In this document: positions 1 through 8,960 of the stretch, in pieces
Layout: the number at the start of each line of letters is the position of its first letter
Position numbering within the stretch: the stretch's first letter is position 1
From: Seongchinamella unica
Lineage (GTDB): Bacteria > Pseudomonadota > Gammaproteobacteria > Pseudomonadales > Halieaceae
Length of the DNA: 64,000 nt
Direction: 5' to 3'
Assembly: GCF_004354085.1 (NCBI RefSeq)
Contig: NZ_SMSE01000001.1
Span: forward strand, 735,724 to 799,723
Notes under the pieces: generated by a model
Told to the model about the DNA's origin: nothing
What the model saw: only the letters and a program-made list of their open reading frames with translations
The model's database searches: none
Program-made: the position numbers and the translations under genes

Positions 1-3000
1 CGAACTGCCGTCGTTGTCCTCAACCACCACGTTCACCGTGAACGGGATGGTATCCGTCTCAACATCGTCTGCCGCATCCACCGCGTGATGCAGCAACGGC
101 TGCAACAGCGCCAGCGTGTACGTCGCACCGGTATTGGTCACGTTGCTCAGCGTAATGGTGAACACCTGGTCATTGGCATTCGTCGGATCACCGCCCGACT
201 TGTAACCCACCAGCTGCCCACCCGCGCCGTTCGCCACAAAGGTGGTCACCACCTCGGTGCCATCCAGCGTGCTCAGGCCCGTCGCACCAGTGGACAGCGT
301 CACACTGTCAACCGGGGTGTCAGCAATGTCGTAGGTGATCGCACCCACCAGTGACTGGGGATCATCCCCCGGACCAGCCGGGTTACCACCCGCTCCGCTG
401 ATGTCGTCCTCGTCAGCCACCAGGTTCGTATCCGCACTGGCCGTAAAGCCGCGGTCCGTCAGCGACACCTTGAAGGTCGCTGTATCCTGGTCGCCATCCG
501 CATCCGTAATAATGTAGGTGAACGTCTCTTCCAGGGTCTGGCCATCCGCAACGTTGGCATTCGAGGTGTACACCAGGTTGCCGCCACCATCGATGGTCAC
601 CGTACCGCCCAGGCTGCCAACGCCACTGTTGGCGATAGTGACACTGCCGGCACCGTCTGCACCGTAGCCCTCACCCACACTGCTCAACAACTCAGCAACC
701 GTACCGATCGTCACATTGGTCGCAGACTCAAGCAGCCCGGTACCTCCGGCCAGCAGGCCGTCATCAATCGCCACCGGCGTATCGTCGTCAACCATCACCG
801 TGAAGCTGGTGTTCGCCGTACTGCCGTCGTTGTCCTCAACCACCACGTTCACCGTGAACGGGATGGTATCCGTCTCAACATCGTCTGCCGCATCCACCGC
901 GTGATGCAGCAACGGCTGCAACAGCGCCAGCGTGTACGTCGCACCGGTATTGGTCACGTTGCTCAGCGTAATGGTGAACACCTGGTCATTGGCATTCGTC
1001 GGATCACCGCCCGACTTGTAACCCACCAGCTGCCCACCCGCGCCGTTCGCCACAAAGGTGGTCACCACCTCGGTGCCATCCAGCGTGCTCAGGCCCGTCG
1101 CACCAGTGGACAGCGTCACACTGTCAACCGGGGTGTCAGCAATGTCGTAGGTGATCGCACCCACCAGTGACTGGGGATCATCCCCCGGACCAGCCGGGTT
1201 ACCACCCGCTCCGCTGATGTCGTCCTCGTCAGCCACCAGGTTCGTATCCGCACTGGCCGTAAAGCCGCGATCGGTCAGGTCAACCGTAAACGTCGCTGTC
1301 GTCTGGTCCCCGTCACCATCAGTGATGGTGTAAACAAAGGTCTCTGTGTCGGTATCACCATCGGCCACGTTGTGCGCCGAGGTGTACTCCAGATTATTAC
1401 CGTTGATCACCACCGTGCCGCCCAGGCTGCCCTGGGCGATCGTAATGCTGTTGCTCGCAGCAGCACCGTCCGCACCGTAGGAATCATCGCCCAGCAGGTC
1501 ATTCAGGGTGCCGATCACCGCACCGCTGGCGTCCTCGCTCAGCGTCGCCAGCAGGCCATCGTTGGTCGCAACTGGACCATCATCACTAAAGTTAAAGGCA
1601 AAGACCCCTTCCTCGCTGGCACCGTTGGACAGGTCACCGGTCAATGCGACGGTTTCGCTATCGTTGTCGCCTTCGGAATCGAATACGGTCTGGGTCAATT
1701 GGATCGCGTAAAATACTGAGCCTCCCTCCTCACCATCACCTTCGCCGGTGAGCGAAACAATCTCGTCGTGATTGTCCGGCGCGTCCGGGTGCTCGATTGA
1801 ACCGGCATCGGTCTGCGTTAAGGTTACCAAACCACTGTCCAGGTCAACTTCAATGGTGAAGTACACGGCACCACCGGCGCGACCTTCGATCACACCGGCA
1901 TTGTTGTGCAGCATAATCTGTTCGCCAGCGCCTGGGCCGGAGGCGGCAAATACACCGGACTCGACACCCACGCTACCGTCTGCGGGCAGGTCGGCGCCAC
2001 CACTGGACAGGGTCAGGGCGTACCCGACGCTGCCGGCGCCATCTGCGCCGAATACCACGTCGTCATCAACCGTGGCGGTGGAGCCATTGGTGTCGTTCCT
2101 GAAGAAAGCGCTGAAATCAGCGCTGGACTGCCGATCGGCATCGGTATCTTCAGGATTGTCCTGCTGTCCGCTGGTTTCATCCACAATGAGTGTCGGGATG
2201 TCGCCCTCAAAGGCCTCGCTGTTGGCAATGGCCTCTCCCAGTGCGCTCAGCTGTGAATCGGGTACGTCATCGACAATCGATACGGTCTGGATCGCCGAGG
2301 CGGTATCGCCCTGCACATCACCGACCACAATCTGGACCCCAATCACCACGGTGTCCAGAGCAGCCACGTCGGCCGGTTCGCCACTGGTAGTTACTATATT
2401 TTCCAGCGTACCGGTCAGCGTAGCCGTATAGTTGACGGTGTATTCGCCGGAGGCATTTGGGCCAGACAACCCCGTGAAGGAAATTTCGATCGGCCCGATA
2501 TTGACCACGGCACCGGTGAGTGCACCGCCATCGGCGATGGTGACCGGCGAACCGACAACCAACTCTCCCGCCACAATCGCACCCGGCTGGATGGTGATGA
2601 AGTCCAGGCCATCTTGCGCGGTCAGGGTGAACGAACCGTCTCTGGACAGGTTGTCGTTCTTGTCAGACGGCGACAGTGTGGAGCGTCCTGTCGGCAGGAA
2701 TTGCTCGTCCCCCTCTGCTGAACCTCCCTGCACAGCGACTTCGCCAGGGGGAGGCGGCGGATCGTCGTTGTCGATGATGGTCACCTCACCCTGGGAATCA
2801 GCAATCACCGCATTACTGGCATTGCTCAGGTTGATGAACATATTCTCGGTGGGTTCCTCCGCCGCATCGTCCAGGGTAACCACAGTGACGTTCAGCGCAG
2901 TCTGGCCGGGCTGGAATGTCAGCGTCCCGGAGGTGCCCAGGTAATCGCCGTCGACTACCAGCGCGGTACCGTCGGCGCTGACAAAGTCCACGGTTACGGC

Positions 3001-4191
3001 CTCTTCCACCGCACGGGAGAGGGAGACGGTTACCGAGGCGGTTTCGCCTTCGACAACAATGTCGTCACCGATTGAAATCGTGGGCTCCTGATAAACATCA
3101 ATAATTTCCACGATGCCATCGCCGTCACCGATCACAGCATTGACCGCGTTGTTCAGCGTTACATTGAAAAACTCGGTGGGTTCGCGCAGGTTGTCTTCGT
3201 TGGTGACGAACGTCACCACCACCGAAGTGGAGCCTGCCGGGATAGTCACCATGCCTGACTTTGCGTCGTAGTCGCCGCCCAGAACGCTGGCCACGGCAGT
3301 GCCATCCGAAGTGATAAAGTCAACCTGGACGTCCTCGCTCCAGGTCTTGTCGAGGGAAATGGTGACCTCTGCCGTGTTGCCTTCGACAACGACATCGTCG
3401 CCGATATTGATCACCGGCAGTACGGGCGGCGGGGGCGCCGGTTCGGCAAGCACCGTGATGGTAACGACCGCTGTGTCACCCTGGGTGCCATTCGGGTTAA
3501 TTGCGGTGTAGGTAAAGGTGTCAACGCCGCTGAAACCTTCGTTGGGGGTATAGGTCACGGTATCGTCATCATTCAGTACCGCCACGCCGTTCTCCGGCTG
3601 GGTAATGGAGACAACGTCCTCACCTTCAACAAAAATATCGTTGGTTTCGATCTGGACAGTAACCGGCACACCTTCGTCGGTGGTGGCAGAGTCGTCGATG
3701 GCGTCCACTGGCACAAAGTTGTCATCAAGGATGGCTTCTTCTTCGGCGGCCTGGGTGCCGACAATACCGCTGAACTCGTCGGTCTCTTCCACAATCCGGC
3801 CCAGGCGGATAAAGCTGTGGCCATCCCCGCCAGGTCCGCTGGCGGTACCGGGGCCGGCGGCGGTCGCGTCCAGCACGTTGCTCAGGTCTTCGCCGCTTTC
3901 CAACGCGGCCAGCACCTGCTCAACCGTCTCGTCCTGTACGGCGCTCTCGTCGGCGCCGGGGGCAGTGTCGGCCACCAGGTCGGGGGTCAGGGTCACTTCG
4001 GGCATATCGGCAACCACCAGCGGGCTGCCATCAGACAGGGAAAGCTCTACCGTCGCCCCATCCGGGGTGACAATCGTCTCGCCTTCCATCAGGACATCAC
4101 CAGGGCGAATTTCGCGTAATTCGCCGTCCGCATTCCTTGCATAAGCTTTGCCGGTCACTGCTACTACAGTCGCAATCGCTACAGGTTCCAT
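1..4191 (-). CDS. Giant LapA-like surface adhesin, N-terminal part (retention-module protein)
   Basis: Predicted giant type I-secreted biofilm adhesin; 1397 codons are present and the C-terminus lies beyond the left edge. The ATG at 4191 follows AAGGAG. Residues 1-112 look like a LapA retention module: start MEPVAIATVVAVTGKAYAR, then a helical linker ending in TAAG at residues 110-113 (bases 3853-3864), the di-alanine motif cut by LapG-type periplasmic proteases. Residues ~155-245 form a cadherin/Ig-like domain. Two Calx-beta domains follow (~256-365 and ~369-475), then a Pro-rich linker and T1SS-143/VCBS-like repeats rich in D, G, T and V. From residue 975 a 272-residue unit recurs with 150 residues identical at DNA level. 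Known of the family: the retention module plugs the outer-membrane TolC-like pore until LapG cleaves it. The secretion operon lies just upstream; lapD and lapG are not in the window. Confidence 0.93.
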   Translation of the reverse strand, partial: MEPVAIATVVAVTGKAYARNADGELREIRPGDVLMEGETIVTPDGATVELSLSDGSPLVVADMPEVTLTPDLVADTAPGADESAVQDETVEQVLAALESGEDLSNVLDATAAGPGTASGPGGDGHSFIRLGRIVEETDEFSGIVGTQAAEEEAILDDNFVPVDAIDDSATTDEGVPVTVQIETNDIFVEGEDVVSITQPENGVAVLNDDDTVTYTPNEGFSGVDTFTYTAINPNGTQGDTAVVTITVLAEPAPPPPVLPVINIGDDVVVEGNTAEVTISLDKTWSEDVQVDFITSDGTAVASVLGGDYDAKSGMVTIPAGSTSVVVTFVTNEDNLREPTEFFNVTLNNAVNAVIGDGDGIVEIIDVYQEPTISIGDDIVVEGETASVTVSLSRAVEEAVTVDFVSADGTALVVDGDYLGTSGTLTFQPGQTALNVTVVTLDDAAEEPTENMFINLSNASNAVIADSQGEVTIIDNDDPPPPPGEVAVQGGSAEGDEQFLPTGRSTLSPSDKNDNLSRDGSFTLTAQDGLDFITIQPGAIVAGELVVGSPVTIADGGALTGAVVNIGPIEISFTGLSGPNASGEYTVNYTATLTGTLENIVTTSGEPADVAALDTVVIGVQIVVGDVQGDTASAIQTVSIVDDVPDSQLSALGEAIANSEAFEGDIPTLIVDETSGQQDNPEDTDADRQSSADFSAFFRNDTNGSTATVDDDVVFGADGAGSVGYALTLSSGGADLPADGSVGVESGVFAASGPGAGEQIMLHNNAGVIEGRAGGAVYFTIEVDLDSGLVTLTQTDAGSIEHPDAPDNHDEIVSLTGEGDGEEGGSVFYAIQLTQTVFDSEGDNDSETVALTGDLSNGASEEGVFAFNFSDDGPVATNDGLLATLSEDASGAVIGTLNDLLGDDSYGADGAAASNSITIAQGSLGGTVVINGNNLEYTSAHNVADGDTDTETFVYTITDGDGDQTTATFTVDLTDRGFTASADTNLVADEDDISGAGGNPAGPGDDPQSLVGAITYDIADTPVDSVTLSTGATGLSTLDGTEVVTTFVANGAGGQLVGYKSGGDPTNANDQVFTITLSNVTNTGATYTLALLQPLLHHAVDAADDVETDTIPFTVNVVVEDNDGSTANTSFTVMVDDDTPVAIDDGLLAGGTGLLESATNVTIGTVAELLSSVGEGYGADGAGSVTIANSGVGSLGGTVTIDGGGNLVYTSNANVADGQTLEETFTYIITDADGDQDTATFKVSLTDRGFTASADTNLVADEDDISGAGGNPAGPGDDPQSLVGAITYDIADTPVDSVTLSTGATGLSTLDGTEVVTTFVANGAGGQLVGYKSGGDPTNANDQVFTITLSNVTNTGATYTLALLQPLLHHAVDAADDVETDTIPFTVNVVVEDNDGSS
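4..453 (-). repeat. Adhesin internal direct repeat, copy 2 (450 bp)
   Basis: Second copy of the 450-bp block, encoding adhesin residues 1247-1396. The next repeat would run past the left edge of the window. The VCBS-like segments linking the copies have clearly diverged. Confidence 0.95.
820..1269 (-). repeat. Adhesin internal direct repeat, copy 1 (450 bp)
   Basis: This block is identical at every base to 4-453, 816 bp away. It encodes adhesin residues 975-1124 in the same frame. Identity extends to synonymous positions and stops sharply at both ends. Confidence 0.95.
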
Positions 4192-4324
4192 CTTTTTCTC
4201 CTTGGCGGGCCGTCAGGCCACAGTCAAATCTGACACTTGTTGGACTTTGGATCACCGATACTACGCCCCCTTCCGGGGATGCACATTGTACTTTTGGACA
4301 GGTAGGCGGACGGGTGTTCGGGAT

Positions 4325-4340
4325 TGTGATGGGGGTCACA
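4325..4340 (-). promoter_or_regulatory. CRP/Vfr-type binding site upstream of the adhesin
   Basis: TGTGA-N6-TCACA, a perfect match to both CRP half-sites, lies about 134 bp upstream of the adhesin ATG. On the minus strand a TACAAT -10-like hexamer lies at 4290-4285 with a poor -35, as expected for an activator-dependent promoter. The site centre is roughly 55 bp upstream of the inferred start of transcription. Regulation is inferred. Confidence 0.6.
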
Positions 4341-4455
4341 TTTGGGAGGGTCAGGAATAGAGCGAGGGCAATTATTCGCCTTTCCCACGTCTCCCGTCAT
4401 ACCTGCGATTTACTCCGTCATACCCGCCTTTATGGCGACATCTCCGCGATTTGCG

Positions 4456-4484
4456 CCGTCATTCCCGCGAAAGCGGGAATCCAG
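4456..4484 (+). repeat. REP-like palindrome, left arm of an inverted pair
   Basis: 29 bp containing the hairpin ATTCCCGC-GAAA-GCGGGAAT. It is an exact reverse complement of 4574-4602. Confidence 0.85.
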
Positions 4485-4573
4485 TGGTTGTTGTGGTAGA
4501 ACGCCGAAGTAAGTGCCGCGAACGACATGTTGATTGATTATGCACGGGACAGTAATCGCCAGTGTATGGCTAC

Positions 4574-4602
4574 CTGGATTCCCGCTTTCGCGGGAATGAC
4601 GG
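4574..4602 (-). repeat. REP-like palindrome, right arm of an inverted pair
   Basis: Exact 29-bp reverse complement of 4456-4484. The pair encloses 89 bp, a BIME-like arrangement. Confidence 0.85.
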
Positions 4603-4707
4603 GGGAGCGCGGGAATGACGGGGGAGCGCGGGAATGACGGGGGAGCGCGGGAATGACGGGGGAGCCGCGGGAATGACGGGGGAGCCGCGGGAATGACGGG
4701 GGACTCG
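4591..4707. repeat. Short tandem array, six 19-20 bp units
   Basis: Units begin at 4591, 4610, 4629, 4648, 4668 and 4688 and read CGGGAATGACGGGGGAG followed by CG, CCG or (in the last unit) a CTCG variant. Each unit is the tail of the REP-like palindrome, so the array looks like slippage or unequal crossover at the end of that repeat. Confidence 0.9.
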
Positions 4708-4723
4708 CGAAAACAGCAGATAG

Positions 4724-4743
4724 ATCCCGGCATGCGCCGGGAT
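4724..4743. repeat. GC-rich hairpin at the end of the repeat cluster
   Basis: ATCCCGGC-ATGC-GCCGGGAT is a perfect 8-bp stem followed by GATGACGAC, the usual tail of this REP-like family. It lies 58 bp past the stop of the LuxR-type gene. No U-tract follows directly, so a terminator role is unproven. Confidence 0.6.
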
Positions 4744-4801
4744 GACGACAGTGTGGCAAAAAAAAAGGGCAATATGTGGTGAAGGACTGAGGGAAGATCG
4801 C

Positions 4802-5431
4802 TCAGTTGACGGTGCTGTAGGTGGGGATATTGTTCATTGCCAGGGCCAGCTGCACCCGGTCGCGGACGCCCAGCTTTTCGAAAATGGCGGACAGGTGGGC
4901 CTTCACCGTGCGCTCGGTGATATCCAGGGCCGCAGCGATTTCACGATTGCTGGCGCCGTGGGCCACTTGCTCGGCCACCATCAGCTCCCGGGAGGTCAAT
5001 TCGTTCAACTCGGGCTCTACCGGCGCCTCGGTGGGGACCACCCGGGTGGAAAGCGCAATAAAGCGCTGCATCAGTTCGGGGGGCATCCAGAAGCCACCGT
5101 GTTCGACCACCAGGGCGATTTCTCGCAATTGCTCCGGTGCGGCCTTGACGTGGCAATAACCCACCGCACCCTGGTTGAGTAGCTGGAAGGCCTCGGATTC
5201 TCCGGGGGTCGCCGCCATGACGACCACGGGCCAGCCAAAGGCCGCTGCCGCCTGCACCTCGGCTGAGCGTTCGGCCGGTGGCAGGGAGGCAATATCCAGC
5301 CAGACAATGCCCCGCGGCCCGGAGGTCGCCTCACCAATCTCGGCAACCGCCACAGCGGCACGGGCGCCGGGGAACGCCTGTTTCCAGCGCTCCCGCAACC
5401 TGCCGGCCGGGGTGATAAACAAGTGCTCCAT
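4802..5431 (-). CDS. LuxR/NarL-type response regulator of the adhesin/secretion locus
   Basis: 209-residue regulator with a divergent receiver domain (1-~125) and a LuxR-type HTH (~145-205; LTSREL, then ASNREIAAALDITERTVKAH). D46 in GIVWLDIASL matches the phospho-acceptor position and K96 lies near the conserved Lys. The usual acidic pair at the start of a receiver is missing (LFITPAGRL), so activity without phosphorylation is possible. Its ATG overlaps the TGA of the HlyD-type gene (ATGA), so it is the last gene of the secretion operon and sits directly upstream of the adhesin. It is a good candidate local regulator of adhesin expression; that role is inferred. Confidence 0.88.
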   Translation of the reverse strand: MEHLFITPAGRLRERWKQAFPGARAAVAVAEIGEATSGPRGIVWLDIASLPPAERSAEVQAAAAFGWPVVVMAATPGESEAFQLLNQGAVGYCHVKAAPEQLREIALVVEHGGFWMPPELMQRFIALSTRVVPTEAPVEPELNELTSRELMVAEQVAHGASNREIAAALDITERTVKAHLSAIFEKLGVRDRVQLALAMNNIPTYSTVN

Positions 5432-6840
5432 CAGCGTTCCGTCATCGCGTATTGCTTGGCTCGCAACACCGGCTTCATCAGGTAGGCGAGAATGGTCTTC
5501 TTGCCGGTGAGGATATCCACTTCCACCGTCATGCCGGGAATAATCGGCTTGTCCTCGGCGAGGCCGGACTCATAGGTGCGCACCAGTACCTCGTAGAATG
5601 GATTGCCCTCTTCATCCATGACGGTATCCGCCCCTATGTGTTCAACCACGCCGTCCAGGCCGCCGTACACCACGAAGTCGTAGGCGGTAAATTTCACCAG
5701 TGCTTTCTGCCCCGGTACCAGGAAGGCAATGTCCTTGGGCCTGATGCGCACCTCCAGCAGCAAGGTATCGTCCGCCGGCACCACCTCGATAATTTCCTTG
5801 CCCGCCAGCACCACTCCGCCGATGGTATGGTAGTAAAGCTGCTTGACGGTCCCGTTGACGGGAGAGCGCACCGCAGTCTGCTTGACCCGGTCGGAAAGCC
5901 CCAGGCCCGCCTCGCGCAGCGCATTCATGCGGGTAATGGTATCCGCCATTTCCTCGCGGACCTCGTTGACGAACTCGAGCTCAACCGTGGCGACCTTGCG
6001 CTGGGCTTCCTTGATGGCCGATTCAATGCGGCTGATTTGCGCCGCAGCCTGCTTGCGCTCACCACTGAGCTGGTTCACTTCCCGCTCCAGGCGCAATATC
6101 TCCACTTCAGAAACGGCGCCCGATGCCACCATGGGCCTCGTCAAATACAATTCCTGCTCTGTCAGCTCCAATGATCGCGCGGCCTGCCGCTCCCGCGCGG
6201 TGACCTCGATCAGCTCCTGGCGACGCTGCAGCAACTGTTCTTCAGCGATCTGTTGCTGCAGGGCCAGTTCCGCCTGGCTGGACTCGAACAGCGCCAGCTC
6301 CTGACTGACAATGCCCGGTACCGCCTCAACCAGGGAGGGTTCCGGATTGAACTCGGCCTTGTCGATAACCGCCTGCAGGCGGGCGAGCTTTACCGCCAGG
6401 GCCTGGAACTCCGCCCGGTTTTCCCTGAAGGAGGACTGGGAACGGGTCTGGTCCAGCTTTACCAGTAACTGGCCCTGCTTAACCTCGTCACCTTCGCGCA
6501 CCAGTATCTCGGTGACCACGCCGCCATCCTGGGACTGGATCACCTGCACCTGGCGTGAGGGAATCACCTTGCCCTGGCCGCGGGTGACTTCATCGATCTC
6601 CGCCAGTGCCGCCCAGATCACCAGGCCGATGACTATCGCCGCCACCATATACAGCAATGCCCGGGCGCGCAGCGGCTGCTGCTCCACAAACGCCCGGTGC
6701 ACGTCCTGCTGCCAGTCGTAGGGCGCGGTATTGACGTCCTTCATCCAGGGCGAGAACAAGCGGTCGATCAGGCGGCGACCGGGGCCACGCTTCACCGGGG
6801 CCTCATCGGGCATCGCGTCGGGTTTCTGTTGTTCGCTCAT
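5431..6840 (-). CDS. Type I secretion periplasmic adaptor, HlyD/LapC-like
   Basis: 469 residues: a cytoplasmic N-terminus, one membrane helix (~61-80), a lipoyl/barrel-sandwich segment (~85-125), a long coiled-coil hairpin (~130-300) and a C-terminal beta domain with the HlyD signature region (VRSPVNGTVKQLYYHTIGGV). It would join the inner-membrane ATPase to an outer-membrane TolC-like channel. Its ATG overlaps the stop of the ATPase gene by 4 bases, and its own stop overlaps the LuxR-type gene, so the three genes are translationally coupled. No outer-membrane partner is encoded here. Confidence 0.94.
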   Translation of the reverse strand: MSEQQKPDAMPDEAPVKRGPGRRLIDRLFSPWMKDVNTAPYDWQQDVHRAFVEQQPLRARALLYMVAAIVIGLVIWAALAEIDEVTRGQGKVIPSRQVQVIQSQDGGVVTEILVREGDEVKQGQLLVKLDQTRSQSSFRENRAEFQALAVKLARLQAVIDKAEFNPEPSLVEAVPGIVSQELALFESSQAELALQQQIAEEQLLQRRQELIEVTARERQAARSLELTEQELYLTRPMVASGAVSEVEILRLEREVNQLSGERKQAAAQISRIESAIKEAQRKVATVELEFVNEVREEMADTITRMNALREAGLGLSDRVKQTAVRSPVNGTVKQLYYHTIGGVVLAGKEIIEVVPADDTLLLEVRIRPKDIAFLVPGQKALVKFTAYDFVVYGGLDGVVEHIGADTVMDEEGNPFYEVLVRTYESGLAEDKPIIPGMTVEVDILTGKKTILAYLMKPVLRAKQYAMTER

Positions 6841-8960
6841 TGGGCTTTACCTATCTTGCCCTGCTGCAGAGCCTGGATCACGCTGTCACGCGGGCCGTCG
6901 GCCACCAGCCTGCCATTGTCGATAACGATGATCCGGTCCACCATTTCCAGCAGCGAGTTGCGGTGGGTGACCACCAGCCAGGTGCGGCCCTTGACGAACT
7001 CCTGCAGCTGTTTTTTCACCGCGATCTCGGTGGAATGGTCCATGGAGCCGGTGGGTTCGTCCATCAACAGGATGGGCGGCTCGTTAATCACCCCCCGGGC
7101 CAGGGCCACCGACTTGCGCTGGCCACCGGAAAGAGACTCTCCCCGCTCGCCCACCATCATGTCAAAGCCCTGCGGGTGGCGGTTGACGAAATCCGCCAGG
7201 TTGGCGATCTCCACCGCCCGCACCAGCGCAGCGTCCGATACCTGTGGATCGGACAGGGTCAGGTTATCCCGCAGACTGCCATAGAACAGGGTGACATCCT
7301 GGGGCACATAACCCACCCGGGAGCGCAGCTCGGTGGGGTCCAGCTGGCGCAGGTCGATGCCGTCGATCATGATCGCCCCGTCGGTGGGCTGGTAAAGTCC
7401 CATGGCCAGCTTTTCCAGGGTTGACTTGCCGGACCCGACCCGGCCCAGTATCGCCACATGCTCACCCGGCCTGATCTTGAAGGAGACCCCGCTGAGGGAT
7501 TCCATCTCCGCCCCGGGATAGGCGAAGGACACATTCTTGAATTCAATGTCGCCGTTGAACATTTCCCGCGACAGGAACTGGGCGCCATCGGGACGTTCCA
7601 CCGGCTTTGCCATCACTTCATCCAGCGACTTCAGCGCGATCTCGGCGTTGTGATACTGGGTAATCAGGCCCGCCAGCTGGCCAAAGGGCGCCATGATGCG
7701 ACCGGACAGCATCGTACAGGCGATCAGCCCACCCATGCTCAACTCGCCGGCGGTAATCAGGTAGACACCGGTGACAATGACAAACATGGTCACCATTTGC
7801 TGCGACCACTGGGTGACATTGATCGCGGAACTGGACAGCAGCCGCAGCTGCACCCCCACATGGGCGAGGAAGGCGGTGGTGTCCTCCCAGCGGCGCTGCA
7901 TGCGGGATTCCGCCCCCATGGCCTTGATCGTTTCCAGCCCGACCAGCGACTCGATCAGGGTGGAGTTGCGCATGGCGCCGGCGCGGTAGGTGGTTTCGGC
8001 CAGTTCTTTCAGCTTGCCCTGCACCGACAGCGCAAAGCCGAGCACCACCAGCAGGCCTATCCCCAGCGGAATCAGGATCGGCCAGGCGATCCAGGCGATG
8101 ACCGCGATGAAGATCAGGGCGAAAGGAATGTCGATAATGGTGGTCACCGAGGCGGAGGTGATGAAATCCCGCACCGTTTCAAAGGAACGCAGGTTGACCG
8201 CGTAGGACCCCACCGACTGGGGCCGGTGTTCCAGCCGAATGCCCAGCACCCGCTCCATAATCAGCGCGGAAAGCTTGATATCCACCCGGCGGCTGGCGAG
8301 GTCCAGGAAATAACCGCGCATGCTGCGCAGGCTGATATCCGCGATGAGTACGATAATCACCCCCGCCGCCAGCATCCACAGGGTCTCTACCGCGTAGTTG
8401 GGCACTACCCGGTCGTAGACGTTCATGGTGAACAGCGGCAACGCCAGGGCAAACACGTTGATGAAAAATGCCGCCAGCAGCACATCCCGGTAGATGGGCA
8501 TGTTGGCGCGCATGGCGTCCCAGAACCAGTGGCCGCGATCGGAGGTGCCGGTACGGGGGGCGCGCTGGTCGAAGCGGAAGCGCGGGCGGCAAACAATGAC
8601 GGTGTCAATGGCGCGGGCGAGCAACTCCTCTGCCGGCACCTCGACCACCGCCTCGTTGAGCTGCGGGTAGACCACCCGGGCGGTCTCGCCCTCGTTGTCC
8701 CAGCCCATCAGCAGGCAGGCGCGCTCATCTTCCAGCAGCAGCACCGCGGGCAGCAGCGCCGGTTCGATCTCGCGGGGATTGCGGTACACGATCCGGCTGG
8801 TCAGGCCCACGCGGCTCGCGGCCCGCTCAAACAGGGACGGTGTCAGTTGGCCGCTGTCCACGGGCAGGCCGCCCATCACCGCCTCTGCCGTGGAGGCATT
8901 GCCGTGATAGCGGCACAGTGCCAGCAGGCACTGCAGCAGAGGATCTTCGGTGCGGGTCAT
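6837..8960 (-). CDS. Type I secretion ATPase/permease, LapB-like
   Basis: 707 residues from the ATG at 8960; an in-frame TTG at 8978 would add 6. Domains: an N-terminal C39-like domain (~1-130) without the catalytic Q...DCG signature, so a non-cleaving substrate-binding domain; a transmembrane domain (~160-440); and an ABC ATPase with Walker A GRVGSGKST (506-514), signature LSGGQ (610-614), Walker B ILLMDE (630-635) and an H-loop His (~666). The degenerate C39 domain and linked HlyD and adhesin genes fit LapB-type exporters. It is the first gene of the ATPase-HlyD-LuxR operon. Confidence 0.94.
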   Translation of the reverse strand: MTRTEDPLLQCLLALCRYHGNASTAEAVMGGLPVDSGQLTPSLFERAASRVGLTSRIVYRNPREIEPALLPAVLLLEDERACLLMGWDNEGETARVVYPQLNEAVVEVPAEELLARAIDTVIVCRPRFRFDQRAPRTGTSDRGHWFWDAMRANMPIYRDVLLAAFFINVFALALPLFTMNVYDRVVPNYAVETLWMLAAGVIIVLIADISLRSMRGYFLDLASRRVDIKLSALIMERVLGIRLEHRPQSVGSYAVNLRSFETVRDFITSASVTTIIDIPFALIFIAVIAWIAWPILIPLGIGLLVVLGFALSVQGKLKELAETTYRAGAMRNSTLIESLVGLETIKAMGAESRMQRRWEDTTAFLAHVGVQLRLLSSSAINVTQWSQQMVTMFVIVTGVYLITAGELSMGGLIACTMLSGRIMAPFGQLAGLITQYHNAEIALKSLDEVMAKPVERPDGAQFLSREMFNGDIEFKNVSFAYPGAEMESLSGVSFKIRPGEHVAILGRVGSGKSTLEKLAMGLYQPTDGAIMIDGIDLRQLDPTELRSRVGYVPQDVTLFYGSLRDNLTLSDPQVSDAALVRAVEIANLADFVNRHPQGFDMMVGERGESLSGGQRKSVALARGVINEPPILLMDEPTGSMDHSTEIAVKKQLQEFVKGRTWLVVTHRNSLLEMVDRIIVIDNGRLVADGPRDSVIQALQQGKIGKAQ

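Larger units (their letters stand above)
4192..4801. other. Intergenic region: adhesin promoter plus REP-like repeat cluster
   Basis: 610 bp between the adhesin and the LuxR-type regulator. Bases 4192-4390 hold the adhesin promoter region. Bases ~4395-4745 are packed with REP-like sequence: degenerate CGTCATACC(C/T)GC pieces, a 29-bp inverted pair, a 19-20 bp tandem array and a GC-rich hairpin. Reading frames here translate to Pro/Arg/Ser-rich repeats and are not genes. Confidence 0.85.

Noticed and set aside
85-1170. Identical 89-codon plus-strand frames at 85 and 901
   Set aside because: They are antisense shadows of the adhesin's 450-bp repeat; the minus-strand frame is open throughout with family domains.
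4591-4707. CRISPR array
   Set aside because: Units are directly adjacent with no spacers and no cas genes nearby.
4410-4772. Pro/Ser/Arg-rich frames
   Set aside because: Translation of REP-like palindromes and the 19-bp tandem array.
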